From an uncultured Oscillospiraceae bacterium (GTDB lineage Bacteria; Bacillota; Clostridia; Oscillospirales; Oscillospiraceae): a stretch of 11,383 bases of DNA. The notes under the pieces are model-generated. The model had not been told where the DNA came from. It did no database searches and was given only the letters and a program-made list of their open reading frames with translations. Each line of letters begins with the position of its first letter. The first letter of the stretch is position 1. This document shows positions 5,360 through 11,209 of this stretch, in pieces. Location: NCBI GenBank assembly GCA_947630345.1, contig CANRHF010000052.1, forward strand, positions 1 to 11,383, in the 5' to 3' direction. Both the position numbers and the translations under genes were made by a program.

Positions 5360-5653
5360 ATGTTTATTATTGAATCTATTCTTCGGTTTTTGTCCAGGAT
5401 TTTGTCCGGCTCCCTGCTTGAATCGATCCTGTTCTATTCCGCGCCGGTGGTGACGGGGCTCCTGCTGGTCACCGGCCTGATCCTCTACCGCTTCGCCAAA
5501 CAGAAGTATCAGGCGGACCCGGCGCACATCTCCGCCGGGCGTGTCAAGGGGCTGAAAATCTTTATGATCGTCAGCGCTGTGCTGTTTGGGCTGACCACCC
5601 TGGCGGTGGGGGCCTTCACCTTCATCACCTATACGGTCATGGTCTCGATGTAA
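5360..5653 (+). CDS. Two-helix membrane protein, tandem paralog 2 of 3
   Basis: A 97-aa protein, clearly homologous to paralog 1. Shared elements are FYSAPVV, GL/ILLV, LILYR, SAGRVKG, KIFMIVSAVLFG, TTL and the C-terminal M-x-S-M (here MVSM). Three extra residues lie near the N-terminus, at about 14-21 (LSGSLLES). Hydrophobic segments are at about 23-43 and 67-94. The start is fixed by AAAGGA at 5345-5350, 9 bases before the ATG at 5360; an ATG at 5351 would directly abut that site, and the in-frame extension to 5276 crosses the hairpins. The gene lies 80 bp after paralog 1. Family and function are unknown. The near-identical core suggests a recent duplication or gene conversion. Confidence 0.82.
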   Translation: MFIIESILRFLSRILSGSLLESILFYSAPVVTGLLLVTGLILYRFAKQKYQADPAHISAGRVKGLKIFMIVSAVLFGLTTLAVGAFTFITYTVMVSM

Positions 5654-5661
5654 GGCAGGCA

Positions 5662-5697
5662 GCCCGGAGGCGGCCTCCGGGCCATTCCGCCATGCGG
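5662..5697 (+). other. Double hairpin in the spacer between paralogs 2 and 3
   Basis: First hairpin: GCCCGGAGG (5662-5670), loop CGG, CCTCCGGGC (5674-5682), a 9-bp perfect stem. Second hairpin: CCGC (5687-5690), loop CAT, GCGG (5694-5697). It follows the stop of paralog 2 by 8 bases and keeps the layout of the upstream spacer. The flanking GGCAGGC and GGGCCATTCCGCCA are shared, but the bases of the stem tip and loop have changed together. No U-tract follows. Confidence 0.7.
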
Positions 5698-5717
5698 CAT
5701 ACAAAGGAGGAGCATTC

Positions 5718-5990
5718 ATGGATTTTTTGTTTCGTTTCTTAGCGGATTTTATACCGGCCAACGCGACGCTTTACGCCATTCCCCTGGGGATGGGCCTGCT
5801 GTTCGCCATCAGCAGCGTTCTCTACCGCTCGGCCCAGCGGAAGCAGCGGGAGGACCCCCAGAGCGTCTACGCCGGGAGGATCAAGTCCCTGAAAGCCCTG
5901 AAAATCGTCAGCGGCGTGCTGTTTGCCGTGACAGTTGGGGCCGTGCTGGCCTACACCGTTCTGGTGTATGGAATCATGACGTCTATGTGA
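5718..5990 (+). CDS. Two-helix membrane protein, tandem paralog 3 of 3
   Basis: A 90-aa protein and the most diverged of the three, but with the same skeleton: an N-terminal FRFLADFI, hydrophobic segment about 18-38 ending in LYR (35-37), an acidic DP (45-46), YAGRIK (50-55), KIVSGVLF (61-68), a second hydrophobic segment about 61-86 and the C-terminal MTSM. The ribosome binding site AAGGAGG (5704-5710) is stronger than the AAAGGA of the other two copies, so it may be made in larger amounts. It ends 10 bp before the 46-aa gene. The residues kept in all three copies are probably the functional ones: LYR, the DP-x(3-4)-AGR-(V/I)-K loop and the terminal M-x-S-M. No known family is recognised. 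Confidence 0.82.
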   Translation: MDFLFRFLADFIPANATLYAIPLGMGLLFAISSVLYRSAQRKQREDPQSVYAGRIKSLKALKIVSGVLFAVTVGAVLAYTVLVYGIMTSM

Positions 5991-6000
5991 GGTGGATTTT

Positions 6001-6141
6001 ATGAAAGATCGTACATTTTACCGCGTTTTGGCGGCGGTGGTCGCCCTCTGCACCGTCCTGACCCTGGCCCATGTGGGCTACGGGGCCTGGGCCTATCAGA
6101 ACAGCTCCATCGTCCAATTTATCGCGAAGGAGCCGTGGTAA
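6001..6141 (+). CDS. Small single-span membrane protein (46 aa)
   Basis: ATG at 6001 to TAA at 6139-6141. The protein starts MKDRTFYRVL and has one hydrophobic segment at about 8-31, then a short polar tail ending FIAKEPW. GAGGTGG lies 6 bases before the start. The gene sits 10 bp after paralog 3, and its stop is 1 base ahead of the ATG of the binding-protein gene, whose ribosome binding site it contains, so it may couple translation of that gene. No family is recognised. Basic N-terminus, hydrophobic core and packed position argue that it is real and membrane-bound; it could also be mainly a leader peptide for the next gene. Confidence 0.65.
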   Translation: MKDRTFYRVLAAVVALCTVLTLAHVGYGAWAYQNSSIVQFIAKEPW

Positions 6142-6142
6142 T

Positions 6143-7129
6143 ATGAAGCTTGTCAAGCAGCTTGCCGCCCTTCTGGCGGTGGTAATGGTGTTCGCCCTGT
6201 TCAATCTCAGTATGTTCCGGGTATTCACCGGGCGGCTGGGCAACAATTTCAGCGGCGCCAGCCAGCTGAAAATGATAGACCTAGAAAAATATCTGCCCTT
6301 CCAGCCGGAGTCGGACCTGGCCCGGGTGGACGCTTCCGTGAAGCTCTCCGGAGACCTGCCCGTTCTGGACGGGGCCTCCGCCCTGGTGCCGGTGTACGCC
6401 TCCGTCATCGAGAATCTGTACCCCCAGGGCTCTGTGACCTACGAAGGCGGCACCTTCTCCGACGACAATTACTACGGGGAGAATTTCGCCTCCGACAGCG
6501 TTATGCAGTATTATAACACCGTCCGGGGCTACAAGGCCATCGTGGACGGGGACACGGACCTCTTTTTCAGCGCCGGCCCGTCGGAGGAGCAGAAAAAATA
6601 CGCCGAGGATCAGGGGGTGGAGCTGGTCTACGTCTCCATTGGGCGGGAGGCCTTCGTGTTCTTCGTGAACCAGGCCAACCCGGTGGACGGCCTCACCGCC
6701 GACCAAATCCGGGACATCTACGCCGGGGACTGCACCAACTGGAAGGACCTGGGCGGCCCCAACCGGGCCATCAATCCCGTCACCCGGATCGCGGGCAGCG
6801 GCAGCCAGACCCGCATGGAAAAATTCATGGGCGACCGGCCCTTCGGCCTGAAATCCCCCTTCGCCCTCACCGGCGGCTCCCTGGGCTATTCCTTCCGGTT
6901 CTACCTGGAGGGCATGGTGCAGGATAACGGCGTCAAGCTCCTGGCGCTGGACGGGGTCTACCCCAGTATGGAGAATATCCAGAGCGGCAAATATCCCCTG
7001 GTCTCGGAATTTTACGCCATCTACCGGGCGGACAACGACAATGAAAATATCCAAATCCTTCTCGACTGGCTCCTCTCCCCGGAGGGCCAGGAGATGATGG
7101 CCGCCACGGGCTATATTCCTCTCGCCTAA
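6143..7129 (+). CDS. PstS-like (phosphate-type) solute-binding protein
   Basis: A 328-aa protein. Residues 4-25 form a hydrophobic signal or anchor sequence with no lipobox cysteine, so it is either secreted or stays tethered by this helix. The rest matches the type 2 periplasmic-binding fold of PstS relatives. PVYASVIENLYP is near the N-lobe (83-94), VDGLTADQIRDIYAGDCTNW (181-200) is close to the LT-x-Q-(L/I)-x-DI-(F/Y)-x-G-x-x-x-NW hallmark of PstS, and the ligand-loop motif GSGSQTR lies at 218-224. LLSPEGQEMMAATGYIPL (311-327) is the usual end. The start at 6143 is chosen over an upstream in-frame ATG because AAGGAG lies 10 bases ahead and the signal sequence begins there. No pstC, pstA or pstB is in this cluster, so a role in ordinary phosphate uptake is doubtful; ligand sensing for the ABC system is an inference. 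Confidence 0.85.
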   Translation: MKLVKQLAALLAVVMVFALFNLSMFRVFTGRLGNNFSGASQLKMIDLEKYLPFQPESDLARVDASVKLSGDLPVLDGASALVPVYASVIENLYPQGSVTYEGGTFSDDNYYGENFASDSVMQYYNTVRGYKAIVDGDTDLFFSAGPSEEQKKYAEDQGVELVYVSIGREAFVFFVNQANPVDGLTADQIRDIYAGDCTNWKDLGGPNRAINPVTRIAGSGSQTRMEKFMGDRPFGLKSPFALTGGSLGYSFRFYLEGMVQDNGVKLLALDGVYPSMENIQSGKYPLVSEFYAIYRADNDNENIQILLDWLLSPEGQEMMAATGYIPLA

Positions 7130-7139
7130 ATAAACGCGC

Positions 7140-7174
7140 CCCGCCGCCGGATTTCCGGCGGCGGGACTGCTTTT
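7140..7174. terminator. Terminator of the ABC operon, shared with the convergent gene
   Basis: Perfect 11-bp GC stem (7140-7150 with 7155-7165), loop ATTT, followed on the plus strand by ACTGCTTTT. It begins 10 bases after the binding-protein stop. On the minus strand it lies 5 bases past the dehydrogenase stop and is followed by CGCGTTTATTT, so it probably serves both convergent transcripts. Confidence 0.85.
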
Positions 7175-7179
7175 GAAAT

Positions 7180-8130
7180 TCAAAGGACGATGTTTTCCTG
7201 CCCACCCGCCAGCCAGGCCGCCAGATTGGAAAACACGATCTCGGCCCGCCGGGCCATGGACTGCTCCGTGGCGAAAGCCATGTGGGGGGTCAGCAGAGCG
7301 TTCTTGCAGTGCAGCAACGGCTCCCATCCCGGCAGCGGCGGCTCGGAATCGAACACGTCGATCCCCGCCCCGGCGATCACACCCTGATCCAGGGCCTCCG
7401 CCAGGTCCCGGGCTGCCACCACCGGCCCCCGGGCCACGTTGATCAGCAGGGCGGTGGGCTTCATATGGGCCAGGGCCGCCCGGTCGATCATCCCCCGGGT
7501 GTCGGGCGTCAGGGGGCAGTGGAGCACCACCACGTCGGACTGTGCCAGCAGTTCTTCCCGGCTTACCTGCCGGATGTAGTCCGGCAGCTCGGGATGAATC
7601 GTCCGGTTGTGGGCCAAAATTTCCGCGCCGAAGGCGTGGAGCAGCGCCCCGGTGCGCCGGCCGATCCGGCCGCAGCCCAGGATGCCCACGGTCTTGCTCC
7701 CCAGCTCCCAGCCCACCAGGCCGTCCTTGACCCCGCCATTTCGGCACCGGTCCTCCGCCTGCCGCAGATTCCGGGCCAGGGACAGAATCATCCCCACCGC
7801 CAGCTCCGCCACCGCCTGGTCGGAGTAGCCGGAGGCGTTGCTCACCCGGATGCCCCGCTCCCTCGCGGCGGCCAGATCCACATGGTCCGTCCCGGTGAAG
7901 GCGACGTCGAGAAACCGGAGCCTTTCTGCGCGCCGGATGGCCGCCCCGGGCAGGGGCATATTGGCCAAAATCGCCGCGTCCGCGTCCCGGAGCCGCTCCG
8001 CCAGGAGATCCACGTCTTTGGTGGCGGAATAGTGTTCAAAGGTATGCCCCTGTTGGATAAAGGGCGCTTCTAACCGTTCCAGGGCCTCCTTCGGAATGCC
8101 CAGGGACTCTAAAATCACGATTTTACTCAT
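7180..8130 (-). CDS. D-isomer-specific 2-hydroxyacid dehydrogenase
   Basis: A 316-aa cytoplasmic oxidoreductase. The N-terminal part of the substrate domain covers about 1-97. The Rossmann domain, with GCGRIG (152-157), covers about 98-280, and the C-terminal helices return to the substrate domain. The catalytic triad of the family is present: R234 (NVARGPVV), E263 (FDSEPP) and H283 (TPHMAF). The enzymes reduce 2-keto acids to D-2-hydroxy acids or run the reverse, as in phosphoglycerate, glyoxylate/hydroxypyruvate or D-lactate dehydrogenases. The exact substrate cannot be told. After the second Rossmann strand the sequence is AHNRT (173-177), with no acidic residue at the place where NAD-specific members have Asp, so NADPH use is possible. 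The ATG at 8130 has AAAGGA upstream; a longer frame to 8232 would overlap the divergent gene and is rejected. Confidence 0.9.
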   Translation of the reverse strand: MSKIVILESLGIPKEALERLEAPFIQQGHTFEHYSATKDVDLLAERLRDADAAILANMPLPGAAIRRAERLRFLDVAFTGTDHVDLAAARERGIRVSNASGYSDQAVAELAVGMILSLARNLRQAEDRCRNGGVKDGLVGWELGSKTVGILGCGRIGRRTGALLHAFGAEILAHNRTIHPELPDYIRQVSREELLAQSDVVVLHCPLTPDTRGMIDRAALAHMKPTALLINVARGPVVAARDLAEALDQGVIAGAGIDVFDSEPPLPGWEPLLHCKNALLTPHMAFATEQSMARRAEIVFSNLAAWLAGGQENIVL

Positions 8131-8166
8131 GGCCGGTCCTTTCTTCTCCCTCCGGGAGATCAAAAA

Positions 8167-8195
8167 TTGCAAAAATACGGCGTTTATGATATAAT
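8167..8195 (+). promoter_or_regulatory. Promoter of the RNA methyltransferase gene
   Basis: A -35 box TTGCAA (8167-8172), a 17-bp spacer, and a perfect -10 TATAAT (8190-8195) with an extended TG at 8187-8188. It lies in the 95-bp gap between two divergent genes, 30 bases before the ATG. The minus-strand gene has no comparable promoter in this gap. Confidence 0.75.
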
Positions 8196-8225
8196 AGCCC
8201 CATCCGATTTCACGGGAGGCACACC

Positions 8226-9074
8226 ATGGCACAGATCGTTTCCATCCAGGATCTCAGCGCCCCGGAGCTGGCGGCCTATTCCCAGCTGACCAACGCCCAG
8301 CTGCGCAGCCGGCTGGAGCCGGAAAAGGGGATCTTCATCGCCGAGAGCGCCAAGGTCATTTCCACGGCCCTGGACGCCGGGTACCGGCCCATCAGCCTGC
8401 TGATGGAGCGGCAAAAGCTGGAGGGCCCCGCCGCACCGCTGCTGGACCGGGTGGGGGAGGCGAAGGTGTTTGTGGGCGAGCGGGCGCTGCTGTCCTCTCT
8501 CACCGGCTACCCCCTGACCCGGGGGATCCTCTGCGCCATGGCCCGCCCGGTTCTGCCCGCCCCGGAGGAGATTTTGAAGTCTACCCGGCGGGTGGCGGTG
8601 CTGGAGGGCATTGTGGACGCCACCAATATCGGCGCCATTTTCCGCTCCGCGGCGGCGCTGAATATGGACGCCGTGCTGTTCACCCCCACCTGCTGCGACC
8701 CCCTCAACCGCCGGGCGGTGCGGGTCAGCATGGGCACGGTGTTCCAGGTGCCCTGGGCCTGCCTGGAGGGGGCCTGGTCTTGGCCCGGAGCGGGGCTGGC
8801 CCGGCTAAAGGAGCTGGGCTTCGTCACCGCCGCCATGGCCCTGGGGGATGGGGCCCTGCCCCTGGACAGTCCCCGGCTGCAAGACCTGGAAAAGCTGGCC
8901 CTGGTACTGGGGGCGGAGGGGGACGGCCTGTCCCAAGCCACCATCGCCCAGTGCGATCACACGGTCCGCATCCCCATGGCCCACGGGGTGGACTCCCTCA
9001 ACGTGGCCGCCGCCAGCGCCGTGGCCTTCTGGCAGTTCCGGGTCCGGGCGGCGGAAACGGCAGAGCCTGGTTGA
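8226..9074 (+). CDS. TrmH/SpoU-family RNA 2'-O-methyltransferase
   Basis: A 282-aa protein. Residues 1-110 form a substrate-binding domain like those of 23S rRNA methyltransferases (LTNAQLRSR, GIFIAESAKVI). Residues 120-275 are the SPOUT domain with a trefoil knot. Motif 1 is NIGAIFRSAAAL, with N134 and the catalytic R140. Motif 2 is LVLGAEGDGL (226-235). Motif 3 is IPMAHGVDSLNVAAASAV (249-266), with S257-L-N259. The family methylates ribose 2'-OH groups of rRNA or tRNA using S-adenosylmethionine. The domain order suggests an RlmB-like rRNA enzyme, but the target nucleotide cannot be set from sequence. GGGAGG precedes the ATG by 7 bases, and the gene has its own promoter. It appears to be transcribed alone. 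Confidence 0.92.
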   Translation: MAQIVSIQDLSAPELAAYSQLTNAQLRSRLEPEKGIFIAESAKVISTALDAGYRPISLLMERQKLEGPAAPLLDRVGEAKVFVGERALLSSLTGYPLTRGILCAMARPVLPAPEEILKSTRRVAVLEGIVDATNIGAIFRSAAALNMDAVLFTPTCCDPLNRRAVRVSMGTVFQVPWACLEGAWSWPGAGLARLKELGFVTAAMALGDGALPLDSPRLQDLEKLALVLGAEGDGLSQATIAQCDHTVRIPMAHGVDSLNVAAASAVAFWQFRVRAAETAEPG

Positions 9075-9151
9075 CGGTCAGATCCGGCCTTTTTCTCCAT
9101 TTTACCCCGCCCCGGGTCCCCTGTCAAGGGGAAGGACGCTCCATATAGTTG

Positions 9152-9180
9152 CCCCCGTTCCCGCCAGGCGGGAACGGGGG
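9152..9180. repeat. Perfect 13-bp inverted repeat with 3-base loop
   Basis: 9152-9164 pairs perfectly with 9168-9180 around loop CAG. It lies between two convergent genes, 78 bases after the methyltransferase stop and 46 bases past the other stop. Neither side has a clear U-tract, so it is an atypical terminator at best, but its position between convergent genes favours a transcript-end role. The rest of 9075-9225 holds a weak 5-bp hairpin (9118-9131) and nothing else I can support. Confidence 0.65.
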
Positions 9181-9225
9181 TTGAAGCGAATAGGGCAGGC
9201 ACGCCGCTCCTTCCCATCCCGTCCC

Positions 9226-9999
9226 TCACAGGTCGGGATGATACATAAATTTTTTTAGGTCGGAAGCACTTTCGGGCGCGGAAAAATCCAGATCCAGGGA
9301 CAGATACCCGGACCGGTTCTGATTGCTGATGAACTGCCACAGCTTTACCTGCCCCATGCCCTTGATATCGTCACGAAAGGCCTTGGGCCAATTGGGATAG
9401 GGCTTGCCGCTCCAGTCGGCGATCCATGTGAATGTATCCGACAGGTTGAATCGTCTGCTGATCAAGGCGTATGTGGAGGAGCTGAAATATGCCCCCATCC
9501 GATATCTTTTTGCTCCGCAGGTTTCGATCGTCTTTTTGTAGATGGAAAGATAGTCCTGCCCCATGTGCGGCACGGTGGGCGCTTCGATATCCACAAAGAC
9601 GCACATATCCTCGGGAATGCCCAGGGCTGCCGCAGCGGCCCTGGCCCGCTCCGCATCGGCGGCCGGATCCTTCCAGTTGTGGGTTGTCCCCCAGTTGTCA
9701 ACGAGGACGATGGCCGTTCCGTTGCGGAAAATCACAGGAAGCTCCCCTGTGGGGACCGGCTTGCCTCCGTCCAACACCGTTAGACCCTCGCAGATCCCGC
9801 CGATACGGACCAGGTATCTGCCCCAAAATGGCCATTTCCCCGTTCCCGGGCCGATCTGCTCCTGGCTCCACTGGAGATAGTTTTCCTGGCCTACCTTGTT
9901 GGTCGCCTTGGCCGCCGTGTCCGCGCCTACCTGCCAGCCCGCGCCTGCCGCGAAGTCTATGAGCTCCCGAAAAACGCTGTCTTTCTGTTCTAAAAGCAT
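9226..9999 (-). CDS. DUF1906-like glycoside-hydrolase-fold protein, no signal peptide
   Basis: A 257-aa protein resembling the TIM-barrel DUF1906 (Rv2525c-like) glycoside-hydrolase-like domain, related in fold to GH25 lysozymes. Landmarks in order: GADTAA (25-30) on the first strand, WGRYL (59-63), AIVLVDNW (96-103), the AAALGIPEDMCVFVDIEAP region with D137 and E139 as likely active-site acids, YRMGAYFSSS (166-175), WIADW (192-196) and VKLWQF (218-223), then SLDLDF near the end as in lysozyme-like barrels. The family is thought to act on cell-wall glycans, but activity is unproven for most members. There is no signal peptide, membrane segment or wall-binding repeat, so export is unexplained. 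The start has AAGGAGG 7 bases upstream. It lies 104 bp downstream of galE on the same strand. Endolysin-like or phage origin is possible, but no phage genes are nearby. Confidence 0.75.
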   Translation of the reverse strand: MLLEQKDSVFRELIDFAAGAGWQVGADTAAKATNKVGQENYLQWSQEQIGPGTGKWPFWGRYLVRIGGICEGLTVLDGGKPVPTGELPVIFRNGTAIVLVDNWGTTHNWKDPAADAERARAAAAALGIPEDMCVFVDIEAPTVPHMGQDYLSIYKKTIETCGAKRYRMGAYFSSSTYALISRRFNLSDTFTWIADWSGKPYPNWPKAFRDDIKGMGQVKLWQFISNQNRSGYLSLDLDFSAPESASDLKKFMYHPDL

Positions 10000-10071
10000 T
10001 TTGGTTCCTCCTTGGTATCTTAAATTCCGCCGCCTTCGGCGGTACTGCCAAAAACTAGCGCGAAAGCGGAA

Positions 10072-10099
10072 CCGCCCCGGCGGGTCAGCACCGGGGCGG
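10072..10099 (-). terminator. Hairpin after galE, likely terminator or attenuator
   Basis: A 9-bp GC stem (CCGCCCCGG at 10072-10080 with its complement at 10091-10099) with a 10-base loop, 4 bases beyond the galE stop. Read on the minus strand it is followed by TTCCGCTTT, a poor U-tract, so some transcription may continue into the downstream gene. A second small hairpin (CCGCC, loop TTC, GGCGG; 10030-10042) lies nearer that gene. Confidence 0.55.
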
Positions 10100-10103
10100 G
10101 CGT

Positions 10104-11120
10104 TTAGGATTCATATCCGTTGGGGTTTTGCTTTTGCCAGTTCCAGCTGTCCCGGCACATGTCCTTGAGGCCCAGCTCCGCCTGCCAGCCCAGCACCCCC
10201 CGGCTCTTGGCGGGGTCGGCGTAGCAGGTGGGCAGGTCCCCTGCCCGGCGGGGAGCAATCTCATAGGAAATTTGGACCCCGTTGGCCTCTTCAAAGGCGT
10301 GGACCATGTCCAGCACGCTGTAGCCCTGGCCCGTGCCCAGGTTAAATACCTCCGTCCCTGTGTGGGCCAACAAATACCGGATGGCGGCCACATGGCCCTT
10401 GGCCAGGTCCACCACATGGATATAGTCCCGGACGCCGGTGCCGTCGGGGGTGGGGTAGTCGTTGCCGAAGACGTTCAGATGGTCCCGTCTGCCCACGGCG
10501 GTCTGGGTAATATAGGGCATCAGATTGTTGGGAATGCCGTTGGGATGCTCCCCGATCCGCCCGCTTTTGTGGGCGCCCACCGGGTTAAAGTAGCGCAGCA
10601 GCACCACGGACCACTCCGGGTCGCTGCGGGCGGTGTCCCGGAGGATCTGCTCGCCGAAGTACTTGGTCCAGCCGTAGGGGTTGGTGCAGTTGCCGGTGCG
10701 GGAGGTCTCCTTCAGGGGCATCTCGTTATCCCCGGAGTACACCGTGGCGGAGGAGGAGAAGATGATGGCCTTCACCTTGTGGCGGGCCATGACCTTGCAC
10801 AGGGAAATGGTGGCCCCCAGGTTGTTCTCGTAATAGGTCAGGGGGATCTGGACCGACTCTCCCACGGCTTTGAGGCCCGCGAAATGGATGGCGCAGGTAA
10901 TGGTATGCTCCGTGAAGATCTGGTCCAGCAGTTCTTCGTCCCGCACGTCCCCGGGATAGAAGGGGATCTTCGCCCCGGTGAGCTGTTCCACCCGGGCCAG
11001 GCTTTCCGCGCTGGAATTGCACAGATTGTCGATGACTACGGGCTCCATCCCCGCTTTGATCAGCTCCAGGCAGGTGTGGCTTCCAATATACCCGGCTCCG
11101 CCGGTGACAAGTACCTTCAT
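10104..11120 (-). CDS. galE: UDP-glucose 4-epimerase
   Basis: A 338-aa short-chain dehydrogenase-type enzyme. The NAD-binding GGAGYIGS lies at 7-14, D31 ends the second strand (VVIDN), and the catalytic residues S124 (SSSATVY, 122-128), Y149 and K153 (YGWTK) sit at the same numbers as in Escherichia coli GalE. NPVGAHKSGRIGE (179-191) and RDYIHVVDLA (231-240) are further hallmarks. The length equals the 338 aa of the E. coli enzyme. It interconverts UDP-glucose and UDP-galactose with tightly bound NAD in the cytoplasm, serving the Leloir pathway and supplying UDP-galactose for surface polysaccharides. It may also accept UDP-GlcNAc; I cannot tell. AAAAGGAGC precedes the ATG by 8 bases. No galK or galT is present here, so a biosynthetic role is as likely as galactose catabolism. 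Confidence 0.97.
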   Translation of the reverse strand: MKVLVTGGAGYIGSHTCLELIKAGMEPVVIDNLCNSSAESLARVEQLTGAKIPFYPGDVRDEELLDQIFTEHTITCAIHFAGLKAVGESVQIPLTYYENNLGATISLCKVMARHKVKAIIFSSSATVYSGDNEMPLKETSRTGNCTNPYGWTKYFGEQILRDTARSDPEWSVVLLRYFNPVGAHKSGRIGEHPNGIPNNLMPYITQTAVGRRDHLNVFGNDYPTPDGTGVRDYIHVVDLAKGHVAAIRYLLAHTGTEVFNLGTGQGYSVLDMVHAFEEANGVQISYEIAPRRAGDLPTCYADPAKSRGVLGWQAELGLKDMCRDSWNWQKQNPNGYES

Positions 11121-11181
11121 AATTAAAGCTCCTTTTCATCCGTCCCATTCCCGCCGCCACTTTACGCGGGCAGGTAATAAT

Positions 11182-11209
11182 AGTGTAATCATTTTTGAAA
11201 AAAAAGCAA
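11182..11209 (-). promoter_or_regulatory. Possible galE promoter
   Basis: On the minus strand, TTGCTT (11204-11209), a 16-bp spacer and TACACT (11182-11187), about 60 bases ahead of the galE ATG. Both boxes are only partial matches to the sigma-A consensus, so this is a weak call; it is the best candidate in the A/T-rich stretch upstream of galE. Confidence 0.35.

Larger units (their letters stand above)
4968..5653 (+). repeat. Tandem duplication: two copies of leader plus paralog gene
   Basis: Unit A (4968-5279) and unit B (about 5332-5653) are recognisably the same at the DNA level, from before the ribosome binding site to the stop. Shared stretches include the ATTTT...GAAAGGAA leader with an identical 9-base spacing to the ATG, TGTTCTATTCCGCGCCGGTG, CTCCGCCGGGCGTGTCAAGG and ATCTTTATGATCGTCAGCGC. 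The copies differ mainly near the N-terminal codons. The third paralog (5718-5990) is more diverged and has a different leader, so it is an older copy or was imported separately. Confidence 0.85.

Noticed and set aside
4995..5653. CRISPR-like or transposon repeat
   Set aside because: The repeat is a duplicated gene with leader; there are no short regular repeats with unique spacers, no terminal inverted repeats and no transposase.
6143..7129. Naming the binding protein pstS
   Set aside because: Fold motifs agree, but pstCAB genes are absent, no lipobox is present and the operon context differs from phosphate uptake.
6281..7747. 488-aa minus-strand frame across the binding-protein gene and into the dehydrogenase
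   Set aside because: It crosses a strong terminator and two real genes; its start lies inside the dehydrogenase gene in another frame.
10025..10051. TTGGCA as a -35 box for the DUF1906-like gene
   Set aside because: The distance to any -10-like sequence is 20 bp or more, which is too long.
10128..11126. 332-aa plus-strand frame opposite galE
   Set aside because: Antisense shadow of a full-length GalE with all catalytic residues; no start signal.
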